NCBI GenBank assembly: GCA_016946835.1
Contig: JACVTC010000109.1
Location: forward strand, 222,501 to 237,500
Direction of reading: 5' to 3'
Source: Neocallimastix lanati (nom. inval.)
Lineage: Eukaryota; Neocallimastigomycota; Neocallimastigomycetes; Neocallimastigales; Neocallimastigaceae
Length of the DNA stretch: 15,000 bases
Made by a program: the position numbers and the translations under genes. Shown one piece after another: positions 7,690 to 15,000 of the stretch. Below the pieces are notes generated by a model. That model did not search any database. It was not told the DNA's origin and was given only the letters and a program-made list of their open reading frames with translations. Position 1 is the first letter of the stretch; every line of letters starts with the position of its first letter.

Positions 7690-8120
7690 AATATCAGTTC
7701 GAAAGAATTAAAAGAGCAGGACACTAAGATGATAAATTCGAAGATAAATCTATTTCTCTAAAAGAAGTCTAATAGTCTAATAATTTATAATCTCCTAATT
7801 ATATATACAAAAATAGATTCAAAGTAATTATTGATATTTATAATGGAAAAGAAAGTCTCAACTCTTTAGAGGAAACATATTAATCATTACTTTATATACT
7901 AATGATGAAGATTTATCTACAATGTATAATTCATCCATAAATAAAATTAATTCATGTGTCAATAATATAGATCTTAAAACTTTGACGCGCAGGTCTAGGA
8001 CGCTACTTCAACAAAAATCCCTCTAAATTCCAAGATTATAATAATATTAAAGAAGAAAACCTGAATAAATTGCAATCAATGCGAAATAAGCAAACTAAAA
8101 GAGAAACACTTTTATAATAA
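7690..8120 (+). pseudogene. copia Gag, C-terminal part with degraded zinc knuckle
   Basis: One frame runs with several stops from about 7,690 to a double stop near 8,118. It includes YQFERIKRAGH and SNYIYKNRFKVIID-like pieces, then the zinc-knuckle region at about 7,983-8,035. There GLGRYFNKNPSKF corresponds to the family pattern C-x2-C-x4-H-x4-C, with the His replaced by Arg, the last Cys replaced by Asn, and a stop where a Cys is expected. IKEENLNKLQSMRNKQTKRE follows. The zinc knuckle binds the element's RNA in living copies, but none of the metal ligands survive here. Confidence 0.65.
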
Positions 8121-8142
8121 ATCCGACAAATCTACAAGTACA

Positions 8143-8720
8143 TTCAGATTTTATCAGTCATCTCCATTTTTTAATGGATATAAATACTATATTACTTTCA
8201 ATGATGATTGTTCTTAAAAATGTTTGGGGTATTTCTTAAAACATAAATTCTAAGATGTTAGGAAACTTATTGATTTCTGCAAACTTATGAAAAATACAAC
8301 TAAAAACAATATAAATGAATTACTTTCTGATAATGGTTTGGAATACTGAAATGATGAATCTGAAGTAATTTAAAAAGCAATGCTATCTTATTTACTCATT
8401 CCACTCCAGAAAGCCCATGATAAAAATGAAAGAACTAAAAGAATCAATCAAATTTTAGACAATTGTGTATAAACCTTACTTAATGTATAATACTTATCAC
8501 TATTTTTCTGAGTTGTGATCATATCATGGGCTTGCACTTTATACAATTTAAACCCGCATTAAGACAAAAGTCGTAAAATTCCCAATGATCTATTCGATTA
8601 ATAAAGAAATTGATTTATCTAAAGTCAAGGTATTTGGCTGAAAGGTTCACTTTTTAAATAAACATAAGAATTGACAATAAATCATGCAAAACAATAACTA
8701 AAAATGAAAACCACAAAGTT
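8143..8720 (+). pseudogene. copia integrase catalytic core (broken)
   Basis: This is the integrase domain of copia Pol, which inserts the element's cDNA into nuclear DNA. In one frame, with about ten stops, the recognisable parts are NGYKYYITFNDDCS, YFLKHKF, RKLIDFCKLMKNTTKN, NINELLSDNGLEY (the second catalytic Asp in SDNG) and NERTKRINQILDN (the Glu region). After a shift come KEIDLSKVKVFG and FLNKHKNLTINHA, the C-terminal 'KVFG' block. The segment preceding NGYKYY, which should hold the first catalytic Asp, is altered and I cannot see that residue. The HHCC zinc finger normally upstream is missing along with the protease. Confidence 0.8.
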
Positions 8721-8788
8721 TGTTATAAATACATGCTTGTAAAATACAAATAGGCATGAGAAAGGATTATATGAAAAAAAAAAAAATG

Positions 8789-8893
8789 GAATTAACTTTT
8801 ATTGAATCAAATCAAATATCGGAAGATCCACTAAATAAAAGCATATCTGGACCATATATAAAATGTTTTTCAGACTTTATTATAGAAATGTAG
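8789..8893 (+). pseudogene. copia RNase H C-terminal tail
   Basis: A 34-codon open segment reads ELTFIESNQISEDPLNKSIS and then GPYIKCFSDFIIEM, ending in TAG at 8,891-8,893. It matches the end of copia RNase H, where a 'hydrophobic-x-x-I-x-T/S ... L/E-D-P/x-L-T/N-K-x-(I/V)-S-G-P' block closes Pol. It ends 11 nt before the polypurine tract, as expected for the 3' end of the pol frame. The rest of RNase H and all of reverse transcriptase are missing, so one large internal deletion joins integrase to this tail. Confidence 0.65.
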
Positions 8894-8904
8894 AAAATGT
8901 AAAT

Positions 8905-8912
8905 GAAGGGGG
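8905..8912 (+). other. polypurine tract (GAAGGGGG) of the copia relic
   Basis: GAAGGGGG is the only G run of this length in the neighbourhood. It lies just after the RNase H stop and just before TATGTTTAG, the usual position for the plus-strand primer next to a 3' LTR beginning TGTT. Confidence 0.6.
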
Positions 8913-8914
8913 TA

Positions 8915-9148
8915 TGTTTAGTAATCTAGAGATATAGTAAATATACATTATAAAATATATTACATTATTTTTAATATATACATTAATATAAATTAAACGA
9001 AGTAACATCCATACTACTAATAATATTAGAACATGTAAAAGAATAACAAAATATATTACATTATTTTTAATATATACATTAATATAAATTAAACGAAGTA
9101 ACATCCATACTACTAATAATATTAGAACATGTAAAAGAATAACAAACA
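8915..9148 (+). mobile_element. probable 3' LTR remnant of the copia relic
   Basis: The sequence after the polypurine tract starts TGTTTAG and the candidate end is AACA at either about 9,048 or 9,148, giving TG...CA-type termini. The interior is rearranged by a 96-bp tandem duplication. I found no matching copy upstream of gag, so the LTR call rests on position and termini only. Confidence 0.35.
8952..9143. repeat. perfect tandem duplication of 96 bp
   Basis: Bases 8,952-9,047 and 9,048-9,143 are identical as far as I can compare them. The unit runs from AAAATATATTACATT to AAAAGAATAAC. Because 96 is a multiple of three, it creates a spurious repeated open frame on the minus strand. The absence of differences implies a recent event in otherwise strongly decayed DNA. 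Confidence 0.95.
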
Positions 9149-9710
9149 TGTAATATTATATCATAAATAAATAAGTCTTCATATAATAAAACTAAATAAT
9201 AAATAAATAAATAATTAAAGTATTAAAACATAAAACTATTTTTATTTATAAATATAATAAAATTTACATTTCTTTATTCAACTAATTTATGAATTTATTA
9301 AGAAAATTAATACAAACTTATCAAATTTCTTTAAATATAGCTGCATACTAACTATTAATATAATATCCAATATAATGAAAATCGGTTGATATATGTTAGT
9401 TAATGCAATAACATGTATATATAGCTGTAATTGTAAAATATTTTTTTTATAGAAATTTAATGAAGTTCGTATTATCGTTTTTACTAACTTAAAATAATAT
9501 TAAAAATAAGATTATTGCTGAAAATAACATTTAAATAAGCATATATAATAATAAGAATTCATTTATATATTAAAAAAACTATGAAATTTTTTTTTTCTTT
9601 TTTTTTTTTTTTTTTTTTTGTTTTATTTAATATTTATAATTTATTATTTTTTATTTGATACTTATTATAGTATTAGAATGTATTAAAAAGTATTTTTATA
9701 TAGAGTATTT

Positions 9711-9801
9711 TGCATATAAATTAAAACAAGGAAAAAAAATAATGAATTGGTGTGAATTGTTAAATAACCATATACATATAAATTAGAACAAAGAAAAAAA
9801 A
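9711..9801. repeat. 29-bp direct repeat ending in poly(A), offset 62 bp
   Basis: TGCATATAAATTAAAACAAG plus an A run at 9,711-9,739 recurs as TACATATAAATTAGAACAAA plus an A run at 9,773-9,801, with 26 of 29 positions matching. The A-rich ends could be slippage or retroposon tails. Confidence 0.55.
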
Positions 9802-11149
9802 AAAAAAAAAAAAGTAAAACATTTTCAAATTTTATTTATAGATATCATTTACTATGAATAAAAAGAATGATTATAAATACATTTAAATATTATAGTGACT
9901 TTTTATAATTATATTATAAAAGAATTTTTAAATTATAATTAGTTGTATCAAAGTATATAAAAACTGTATGTTTTATTTTATATTATTGGTTTCATAATAA
10001 AAATTTTTGATATTTTTTAAAAATGGATTAATAAATAGATGAATAAATAAATACATATATATATACAATAAATTAATATAGAACTGATTTTCACAATATT
10101 TAAAAATAAAAAAGAATAAATAGCTCCCATACAAATTTAATAATTTATATATTTAATAAAATATATACTTTTATTTTAAATAGTATTTCTAGTAAAATTT
10201 ATTATATATAAATTTTATATTTAAAATTTAATTTTTTCTTTTAATTATAATTTTTGATTCTGGTTAATTACATTATATTTAATATGGAAATTTTGGTAAA
10301 AAGGAATTTGAATCATTTGAATTAAATATTCAAATTAAAGTTAATATTAAATTATTTTTAATTAGTTATTTCTGATTATAGTCAATTTCATTTACATCTT
10401 TTATTAATATTTTATACTATATTTTTTTTATTTTATATTTAATAACTAATATTTTATATATAATATTATATATTATATATTATATATTTTATATTTTATA
10501 TTTTCAATATTTTATATTTAATATTTAATAATAAAATTTAAAACAATGTTTAAATTATATATAATAAATTTTGTTTTTTTAAATTATACTTTTATTTATT
10601 TAACATATATGTTTAATATAATATTAATATATTTTTCCCACATTAGGAATTTTTTATTATACAGATAATTTTTAATAATTTTCTTTTATATATATATATA
10701 TTTTTTTTTATTTTTTTTATTTTTTTTTATATTATTTTTTATTTTATTTAATTTTATTTAATTTAATTTAATTTTTATTTTTTTAAAAAATGAAAATAAA
10801 AAATTAAAATAAAATTTTCATTTTTTTATTTTTTAATAAAATAAAAATTTATTATAACCATATTTGGAAATTATAAGGATATATAAAACATAATATTTAG
10901 TACAAAGAAATTTTATTCGACCATCATAAATTAAAGTTATAAAAATAATTAAAATAGGTTGATTTATAATAAATTTAATATGATACTATTTAATATGATT
11001 TTATTCTGTAATATATTACAATAGTATATGTTTATTATAATGATTTATTACAAATAACAGATTTAATATATCATAACTAATTACTTTTTTGTAAGAAACA
11101 TGATTAACTAAAAACCAAATTGGTTAAAAAACTTTATTTATTATAATAA

Positions 11150-11244
11150 GGATAAGGGTTTTAACAATTTTATTAATAAATATTTACTATATATATCATA
11201 ATTAGAATAAGGGTACTACAATTTTATTAATAATAAATATTTAC
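11150..11244. repeat. about 38-bp imperfect direct repeat, offset 55 bp
   Basis: GGATAAGGGTTTTAACAATT... at 11,150-11,187 recurs as GAATAAGGGTACTACAATTT... at 11,205-11,244. Both continue TTATTAATAAATATTTAC with a small indel. It is a local duplication. Confidence 0.55.
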
Positions 11245-12364
11245 AATTAACTCTATATAATACTTTATAAATAAATTATATTACAATAAATTTATGAGAT
11301 ATATTAATAATTTAAATTATATTAAATTAAATTGAAAAAAAATTAAAAATTAGATAAATTCATTTGTACAACAATATAATATAATTTACCGAGGCATTTT
11401 TTGTTTATATTTTTTTACAAGTCTTTTTTTTTACTCAATTAATATTTATTATACTAATAAATATCAATATATTAAATAATACATATTTAATATATTTAAA
11501 TAAATTAAAGTTTATTAAATAATATATTGATAGAATAGTCTTATTTTAATTAGAAATATTCATTATTTACATAATATATAAAAAATAAAAATTTTATAAT
11601 ATAAATAATAAATAAATAAATAATACATAATAAATAAATAAATAATAAATAAATAAATAATAAATTAATATTAAATAAGAAACAAATATTAAATAACAAA
11701 TATTACATATTATATCAAATATTATAAATTTTAAATATAAAATATTATTTATAAAATAACTTAAATATTATATAGCAAATACTAAATAATATATAATAAA
11801 AAATTAAATAATTAAATAATTAAATAATAAATAAATAATAAACAATAAATAATAAATAATAATTTAAATTTATTAATAATTATTGATAATATTTTTTATC
11901 AATAGTAATAATATATATTAAATAATTAAATATAAGTAAAAAAAATTAATAAATAATTAAATAATCATTTAAAATAAAAAATTGTTATAAATTTTATTTT
12001 TATATTATAATATATTATAATATATATATTTTTTTTAGAATAAAAAATTTTTTTTCCTTTACTTTTTATTTTTATTATAATTATTTTTAATAATAAACAA
12101 TTATAAAAATTATATTTTGTTAAATTTAGATTTTATAAAAAAATATAAAATTGTGTGTGCAAAATATCAAATAATACCAAATAGAAGATTTAGATTATTT
12201 TTTTTCTTTATTTAAAATCATTATTTTTTTAAATAAAGAAATAATAAAATAAAGAAAAAGAATAATATAAATAAAAATATAAAAAAATAAAAAATAAAAA
12301 TTTTAAAGAAAAAAGAATAAGTGAATTTGCTTTAATTTTCAAATACAATATATATTTTAAAATC

Positions 12365-12410
12365 GGCTTTTCTTTCCTTTTTTTCTTTTTTTTTTCTTTA
12401 TATATATAAA
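12365..12410 (+). promoter_or_regulatory. pyrimidine tract and TATA-like box upstream of the SH3 gene
   Basis: A long C/T-only stretch (about 12,366-12,399) is followed by TATATATAAA at 12,401-12,410, about 123 nt before the ATG at 12,533. A pyrimidine-rich tract plus TATA at this distance is a common fungal promoter layout. The start codon itself sits in an A-rich leader (AAAATAAAAATG). TATA words are common in this genome, so the assignment rests mainly on the adjoining pyrimidine tract. Confidence 0.4.
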
Positions 12411-12532
12411 TACACTAAATTAAAATATATATAATAAACATATATATTAAAATAAATTAAATTATATTTATTATAGAAATTCGTAATAAATTTAAATATA
12501 AAAAAAAATTATAATATAAAAACAAAATAAAA

Positions 12533-15000
12533 ATGTTAAAATTTACTAGAGCTTTGCTATTGGTGATATCTTCATTATCAATTGTAAATTCACAATTAGC
12601 AGGTAATAGGGCAGGAGTAGCTGGTCCTACAGGTGCAACAGGTGCAACAGATGCTACAGGTGCTACAGGTGCCGGATTAGCAGGTGCTGCAGGTACTTGT
12701 TCAAAAATTGTAGGTTCAACAATGTGTCCAGATTTTCCAGATATTAATGTAAAAGTTACACAAATAGCATTTGATAATTTAGTTCAAGCCAAATATGATT
12801 TATTAAAAGGCTCTTTAAAAGGTATGACTGGTACGACTTGTGCAACATATGATTCATCATTTTCAAGTAGTGTTAGATATTTAAAATCATACGCTTGTTC
12901 TTTAGTTCTTAAAGAACAAGGTTGTAGTGGAAATAGTGTACTTTGTCCACGTATTTGTAGTGATTTAAATACTTCATTAACTAACATGGGATGTGTTAAT
13001 ACACAAGCGCAAGCTCAATTAATGACCAAATGTAATAGTATAAGTGTAAATTTATCAAATTGTATAGATTCTACTAATAGTGAAATTGACACTTGTGGTA
13101 TGTATATTTAAAAAATAATAATAATTCAATTTTAGTAAAAAATAAATAAAAAAAAAAAAATAAATATAATTCTTTTATAATTATATCTAATATAATATAT
13201 ATCTTATATATTATATTTTTTTATATAAATAATTATTAACAATAATAATAACAAAAATAAAAAAAAAAAAAAAAAAAAAAAAAAAACATAAATTAAATTG
13301 AATAATTCTAAACAAATATAACCAAAACAATTAAATAAATTTAAAAAAAATGTTGAATAAAACAAATGAAAATCAACTATCAAACAATATATATATTTAT
13401 AAAATTAAAAAAAAAAATAATAAATCAAAACAATATTTTTTTAATGGTGTAAAAAATGAAATTTCAAAGGTTTGGAAGATCAAACTGCTAAAGCTGCTTA
13501 TTGTAGTCAACATCCAACCCTTTTATGTTGTAAAGGTTCAACTGGAGGTGCAATTAATAATGTAGATAATATGACAGGAACTAAAACAGTATCTTCAACT
13601 ACAACAACAGAAAGTACAGCTACTGCAACTCAAGAGACTACTAAAACTAAAAGTGATTCTGATTCTAAGAAATCAAATAAAAAAGGTTCCTTTTTTACAA
13701 GTAAAATTTTCCTTATTATTCTTGGTTTTGCAATTGTTGTCATTGGTATTTTAGGTTTCTTCTATTATTTGGGTGCAAAGGATGAGAAAGAAGAAATGAT
13801 GAGAGGTATGGAAAATGGAAATAATGGTAATTTATACCAAAATAATAATTATGGTACTCAAACTGTTGAAGTGAATAAAAATCAAAACTTTAACACTAAT
13901 TTGGAAGTTAATAATAACAATGATTATACAGTTAGATCACCATATGACGAAAAACCATCATATGCTATTCCAACTTCATCAGCTACTTCTCCTGATCCAT
14001 TTGCAGATAGTAATCAAGTTGATCCAATCAGTCCATATAATACAACCTATAATTCAGGTTATGATAATAGCTATGGATATAATAATGACTATAATAATAT
14101 GCCAAATCAAAATCAAGTTAGTTATCAAAATCCATCAATGGTTGCAGCAGCAGTTCCTCCACCTTTCGGAGTTCCACCACCAGCTCCAGTTGAAAATCCA
14201 TTCGATGCTCCTGAAGCTGTTATTCCACAAAATGATGATGAAAATAAACTCGATAAGAGTATGCAAGAATTAAGTAAGAATTTTGCACCTGATGATATGC
14301 CAGTACCTTCAGTTGTAAAGATGACTTCAATTGAAACTCCACAACAAGGAAATACTAAAGCTGATGAAGGAGCTAAAAATAATGAAAATGATGATATATT
14401 AAAACCATCTATGGTTAGAATGACAAATATTGAAACCCCAGTACCAACTAATACTATTCCTTCTGAAAAGAATATAAATATTGGTGATGATATATTGAAA
14501 CCATCAATGGTTACTTTAACTGAAATCAAAACACCACAAGAGACTAGTTTCAATGATGAAAAGGAAAAGGCAAAGGAAGCCGAAAATGAAGAACCAAAGA
14601 AGGCAGTAGTTAATATGATTGATCTTAAGACACCAGATTCAAATGAAGCATTAAATACTGGTAGCCTTTTAACACCATCTATAATGATTACAAATACTGA
14701 TGGTCAAACAACAGACGCAGGTAATAAAAATGAAACTGAAGAAGCGCTCCCTGAAGAATATTCAGAAATGCCAGATCCAAGACCATTCCGTTGTATTCAT
14801 CCTTACGAACCACAAATCGATGATGAATTACGTTTAGATCTTGATAATGAAATTGATGTATTATATGAATATGATGATGGATGGTGTTGGGCTATAAATA
14901 AGACTACGGGTGAACAAGGTGCTTGTCCATTATTATGTCTATTATCTATCCAAGAAGAAGCTAAAGGTGATCGTGAGTGGGAAAAAGAAATGGATGTTAT
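12533..15000 (+). CDS. single-pass membrane protein with collagen-like and Cys-rich ectodomain and cytoplasmic SH3 domain (spliced; runs off right edge)
   Basis: I read one gene: exon 1 12,533-13,097 (188 codons plus 1 nt) joined to exon 2 13,470->15,000, giving about 698 residues so far. Order: signal peptide (1-20, LLLVISSLSIVNS then Q21); collagen-like Gly-X-Y stretch (about 24-54, one Gly replaced by Asp40); Cys-rich domain (56-209, 14 Cys after splicing); Ser/Thr-rich stalk (224-260); membrane span (about 268-289); cytoplasmic tail with DPF (364-366), PPP (418-420, 424-426), NPF (431-433) and degenerate TP repeats (463-599); SH3 domain (about 628-681: HPYEP, DELRLDLDNEIDVLYEYDDG, WCWA, GACPLLCL). 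SH3 domains bind proline-rich ligands. By architecture it resembles fungal Fus1/Sho1-type surface proteins, so a wall-sensing or polarity role is inferred. No TAA/TAG/TGA interrupts the joined frame, and the gene continues past the window. A start without splicing would yield only a 192-aa secreted protein with 11 Cys, which I consider less likely. Confidence 0.8.
13098..13469 (+). other. spliceosomal intron of the SH3 membrane-protein gene (372 bp, phase 1)
   Basis: Exon 1 ends ...ACTTGTG and the intron opens GTATGT (13,098-13,103), the classic fungal donor. The exon 2 frame (LEDQTAKAAYC...) has an in-frame TGA at 13,457-13,459, so the acceptor must lie after it. AAAG at 13,466-13,469 joins G to GT, making a Gly codon in the correct phase. 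A second AAG ending at 13,478 also keeps the frame and drops three residues. Both acceptors are AAG rather than the preferred YAG. Intron content is AT-only, with a 28-nt poly(A) at about 13,259-13,286. Confidence 0.75.

Larger units (their letters stand above)
6661..7690. mobile_element. AT-rich insertion splitting the gag relic; possible solo LTR inside
   Basis: About 1 kb of non-coding DNA separates the two parts of Gag. It includes a hairpin at 6,673-6,693 and a less AT-only core at about 7,020-7,335. The core has two hairpins (7,141-7,188 and 7,198-7,222), a TATATATAG box near 7,260, and CCTCTTGAGG and TTCTCTTTGAGAA near-palindromes at about 7,298-7,320. A span 7,136-7,344 begins TGTTA and ends AAACA, the expected termini of an LTR, but I see no matching target-site duplication around it. 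A solo LTR or MITE-like insertion is plausible. Alternatively this is just expanded AT-rich DNA. Confidence 0.35.
6136..8912 (+). mobile_element. Ty1/copia LTR-retrotransposon relic, internally deleted
   Basis: Copia-order landmarks run in one direction. These are a Gag N-terminal segment (from about 6,136), Gag continuation after an insertion (about 7,690-8,120) with a degraded CCHC zinc knuckle, the integrase core (about 8,143-8,720), the last codons of RNase H (8,789-8,893) and a polypurine tract (8,905-8,912). Aspartic protease is missing between the knuckle and integrase, where only about 100 bp remain. Reverse transcriptase and most of RNase H are missing between 8,720 and 8,789. All segments carry stops and frameshifts. 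Copia elements place integrase before reverse transcriptase, which is the order seen here. No 5' LTR or primer-binding site could be identified. The element is dead. Confidence 0.82.
9149..12364. other. AT-rich gene desert with local duplications
   Basis: I see no gene, RNA or coding relic over these 3.2 kb. Contents are low-complexity tracts: poly(T) with one C at about 9,588-9,619, poly(A) at about 9,795-9,813, TATAT(T)-type repeats at about 10,440-10,530, T-rich (ATTTT)n at about 10,690-10,790 and (ATAAATA)n at about 11,600-11,670. Two small direct duplications are listed separately. G and C are nearly absent over long stretches. Confidence 0.6.

Noticed and set aside
8880-9149. 89-codon minus-strand open frame with an internal repeat
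   Set aside because: It is produced by the in-phase 96-bp tandem duplication of AT-rich non-coding DNA; the protein is Ile/Leu/Tyr-biased and overlaps the polypurine tract region.
10859-10868. CCATATTTGG, a perfect CArG (MADS-box) site
   Set aside because: A single site far from both genes; such a match is not surprising by chance in AT-rich DNA of this length.
11150-11215. ATAAGGGTT words resembling telomere repeats
   Set aside because: Only two diverged copies within a local duplication, and no tandem array of a 5-8 bp unit.
12784-12987. 67-codon minus-strand frame opposite exon 1
   Set aside because: It is a shadow of the plus-strand Cys-rich coding sequence, which has a signal peptide and conserved cysteine pattern.
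13350-13565. 71-codon plus-strand frame
   Set aside because: It lies mostly in the intron (Asn/Lys-rich AT sequence) and enters exon 2 in the wrong frame.
13920-14273. 117-codon plus-strand frame rich in His, Ile and Met
   Set aside because: It is out of frame with exon 2, whose own frame is continuous and carries the membrane span, NPF motif and SH3 domain.
14125-14553. 142-codon minus-strand frame with Ser/Gly-rich hydrophobic repeats
   Set aside because: It mirrors the TP-repeat region of the plus-strand gene; its repeats come from those of the real frame.

Overview
The window looks like nuclear DNA of an extremely AT-rich eukaryote. An anaerobic gut fungus (Neocallimastigomycota) fits best. 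The reasons are intergenic DNA made almost only of A and T with many poly(A)/poly(T), (TA)n and (AAT)n tracts, a spliced gene with a GTATGT donor, a fungal-style membrane protein with an SH3 domain, and relics of Ty1/copia and ankyrin-repeat genes. The taxon is an inference; no marker gene is present.

Layout. Bases 1-217 carry the first 72 codons of a minus-strand gene of unknown function. A gene desert of about 12.3 kb follows. It is not uniform. Bases 1,891-2,880 hold a block of higher sequence complexity with three CACGTG sites and recurring short motifs. Bases 2,921-3,021 are a GC-rich, foldable island. Bases 3,050-4,210 hold minus-strand coding debris and a 110-120 bp inverted duplication around simple repeats. 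Bases 4,869-5,690 are a minus-strand ankyrin-repeat pseudogene. Bases 6,136-8,912 are a plus-strand Ty1/copia retrotransposon relic: gag, a degenerate zinc knuckle, the integrase core, the extreme end of RNase H and a polypurine tract. It has lost protease and most of reverse transcriptase/RNase H, and about 1 kb of AT-rich DNA with two strong hairpins splits its gag. A perfect 96-bp tandem duplication lies just 3' of it. Bases 9,150-12,360 hold only AT-rich low-complexity sequence and small local duplications.

The one substantial gene begins at 12,533 and runs off the right edge. I read it as one spliced gene: exon 1 12,533-13,097, a 372-bp phase-1 intron, exon 2 from 13,470. It encodes a signal peptide, a short collagen-like Gly-X-Y stretch, a cysteine-rich ectodomain (14 Cys once spliced), a Ser/Thr-rich stalk, one membrane span, a long cytoplasmic tail with NPF/DPF and polyproline motifs plus degenerate 'PS-x-V-x-M-T-x-I-x-T-P' repeats, and an SH3 domain. 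This is the plan of a Fus1/Sho1-like cell-surface protein linking the wall or an external ligand to cytoplasmic partners.

The two partial genes point away from each other, so all regulatory DNA for both lies in the desert. They show no functional link. Apart from them, everything recognisable is decayed mobile or repeat-family sequence.
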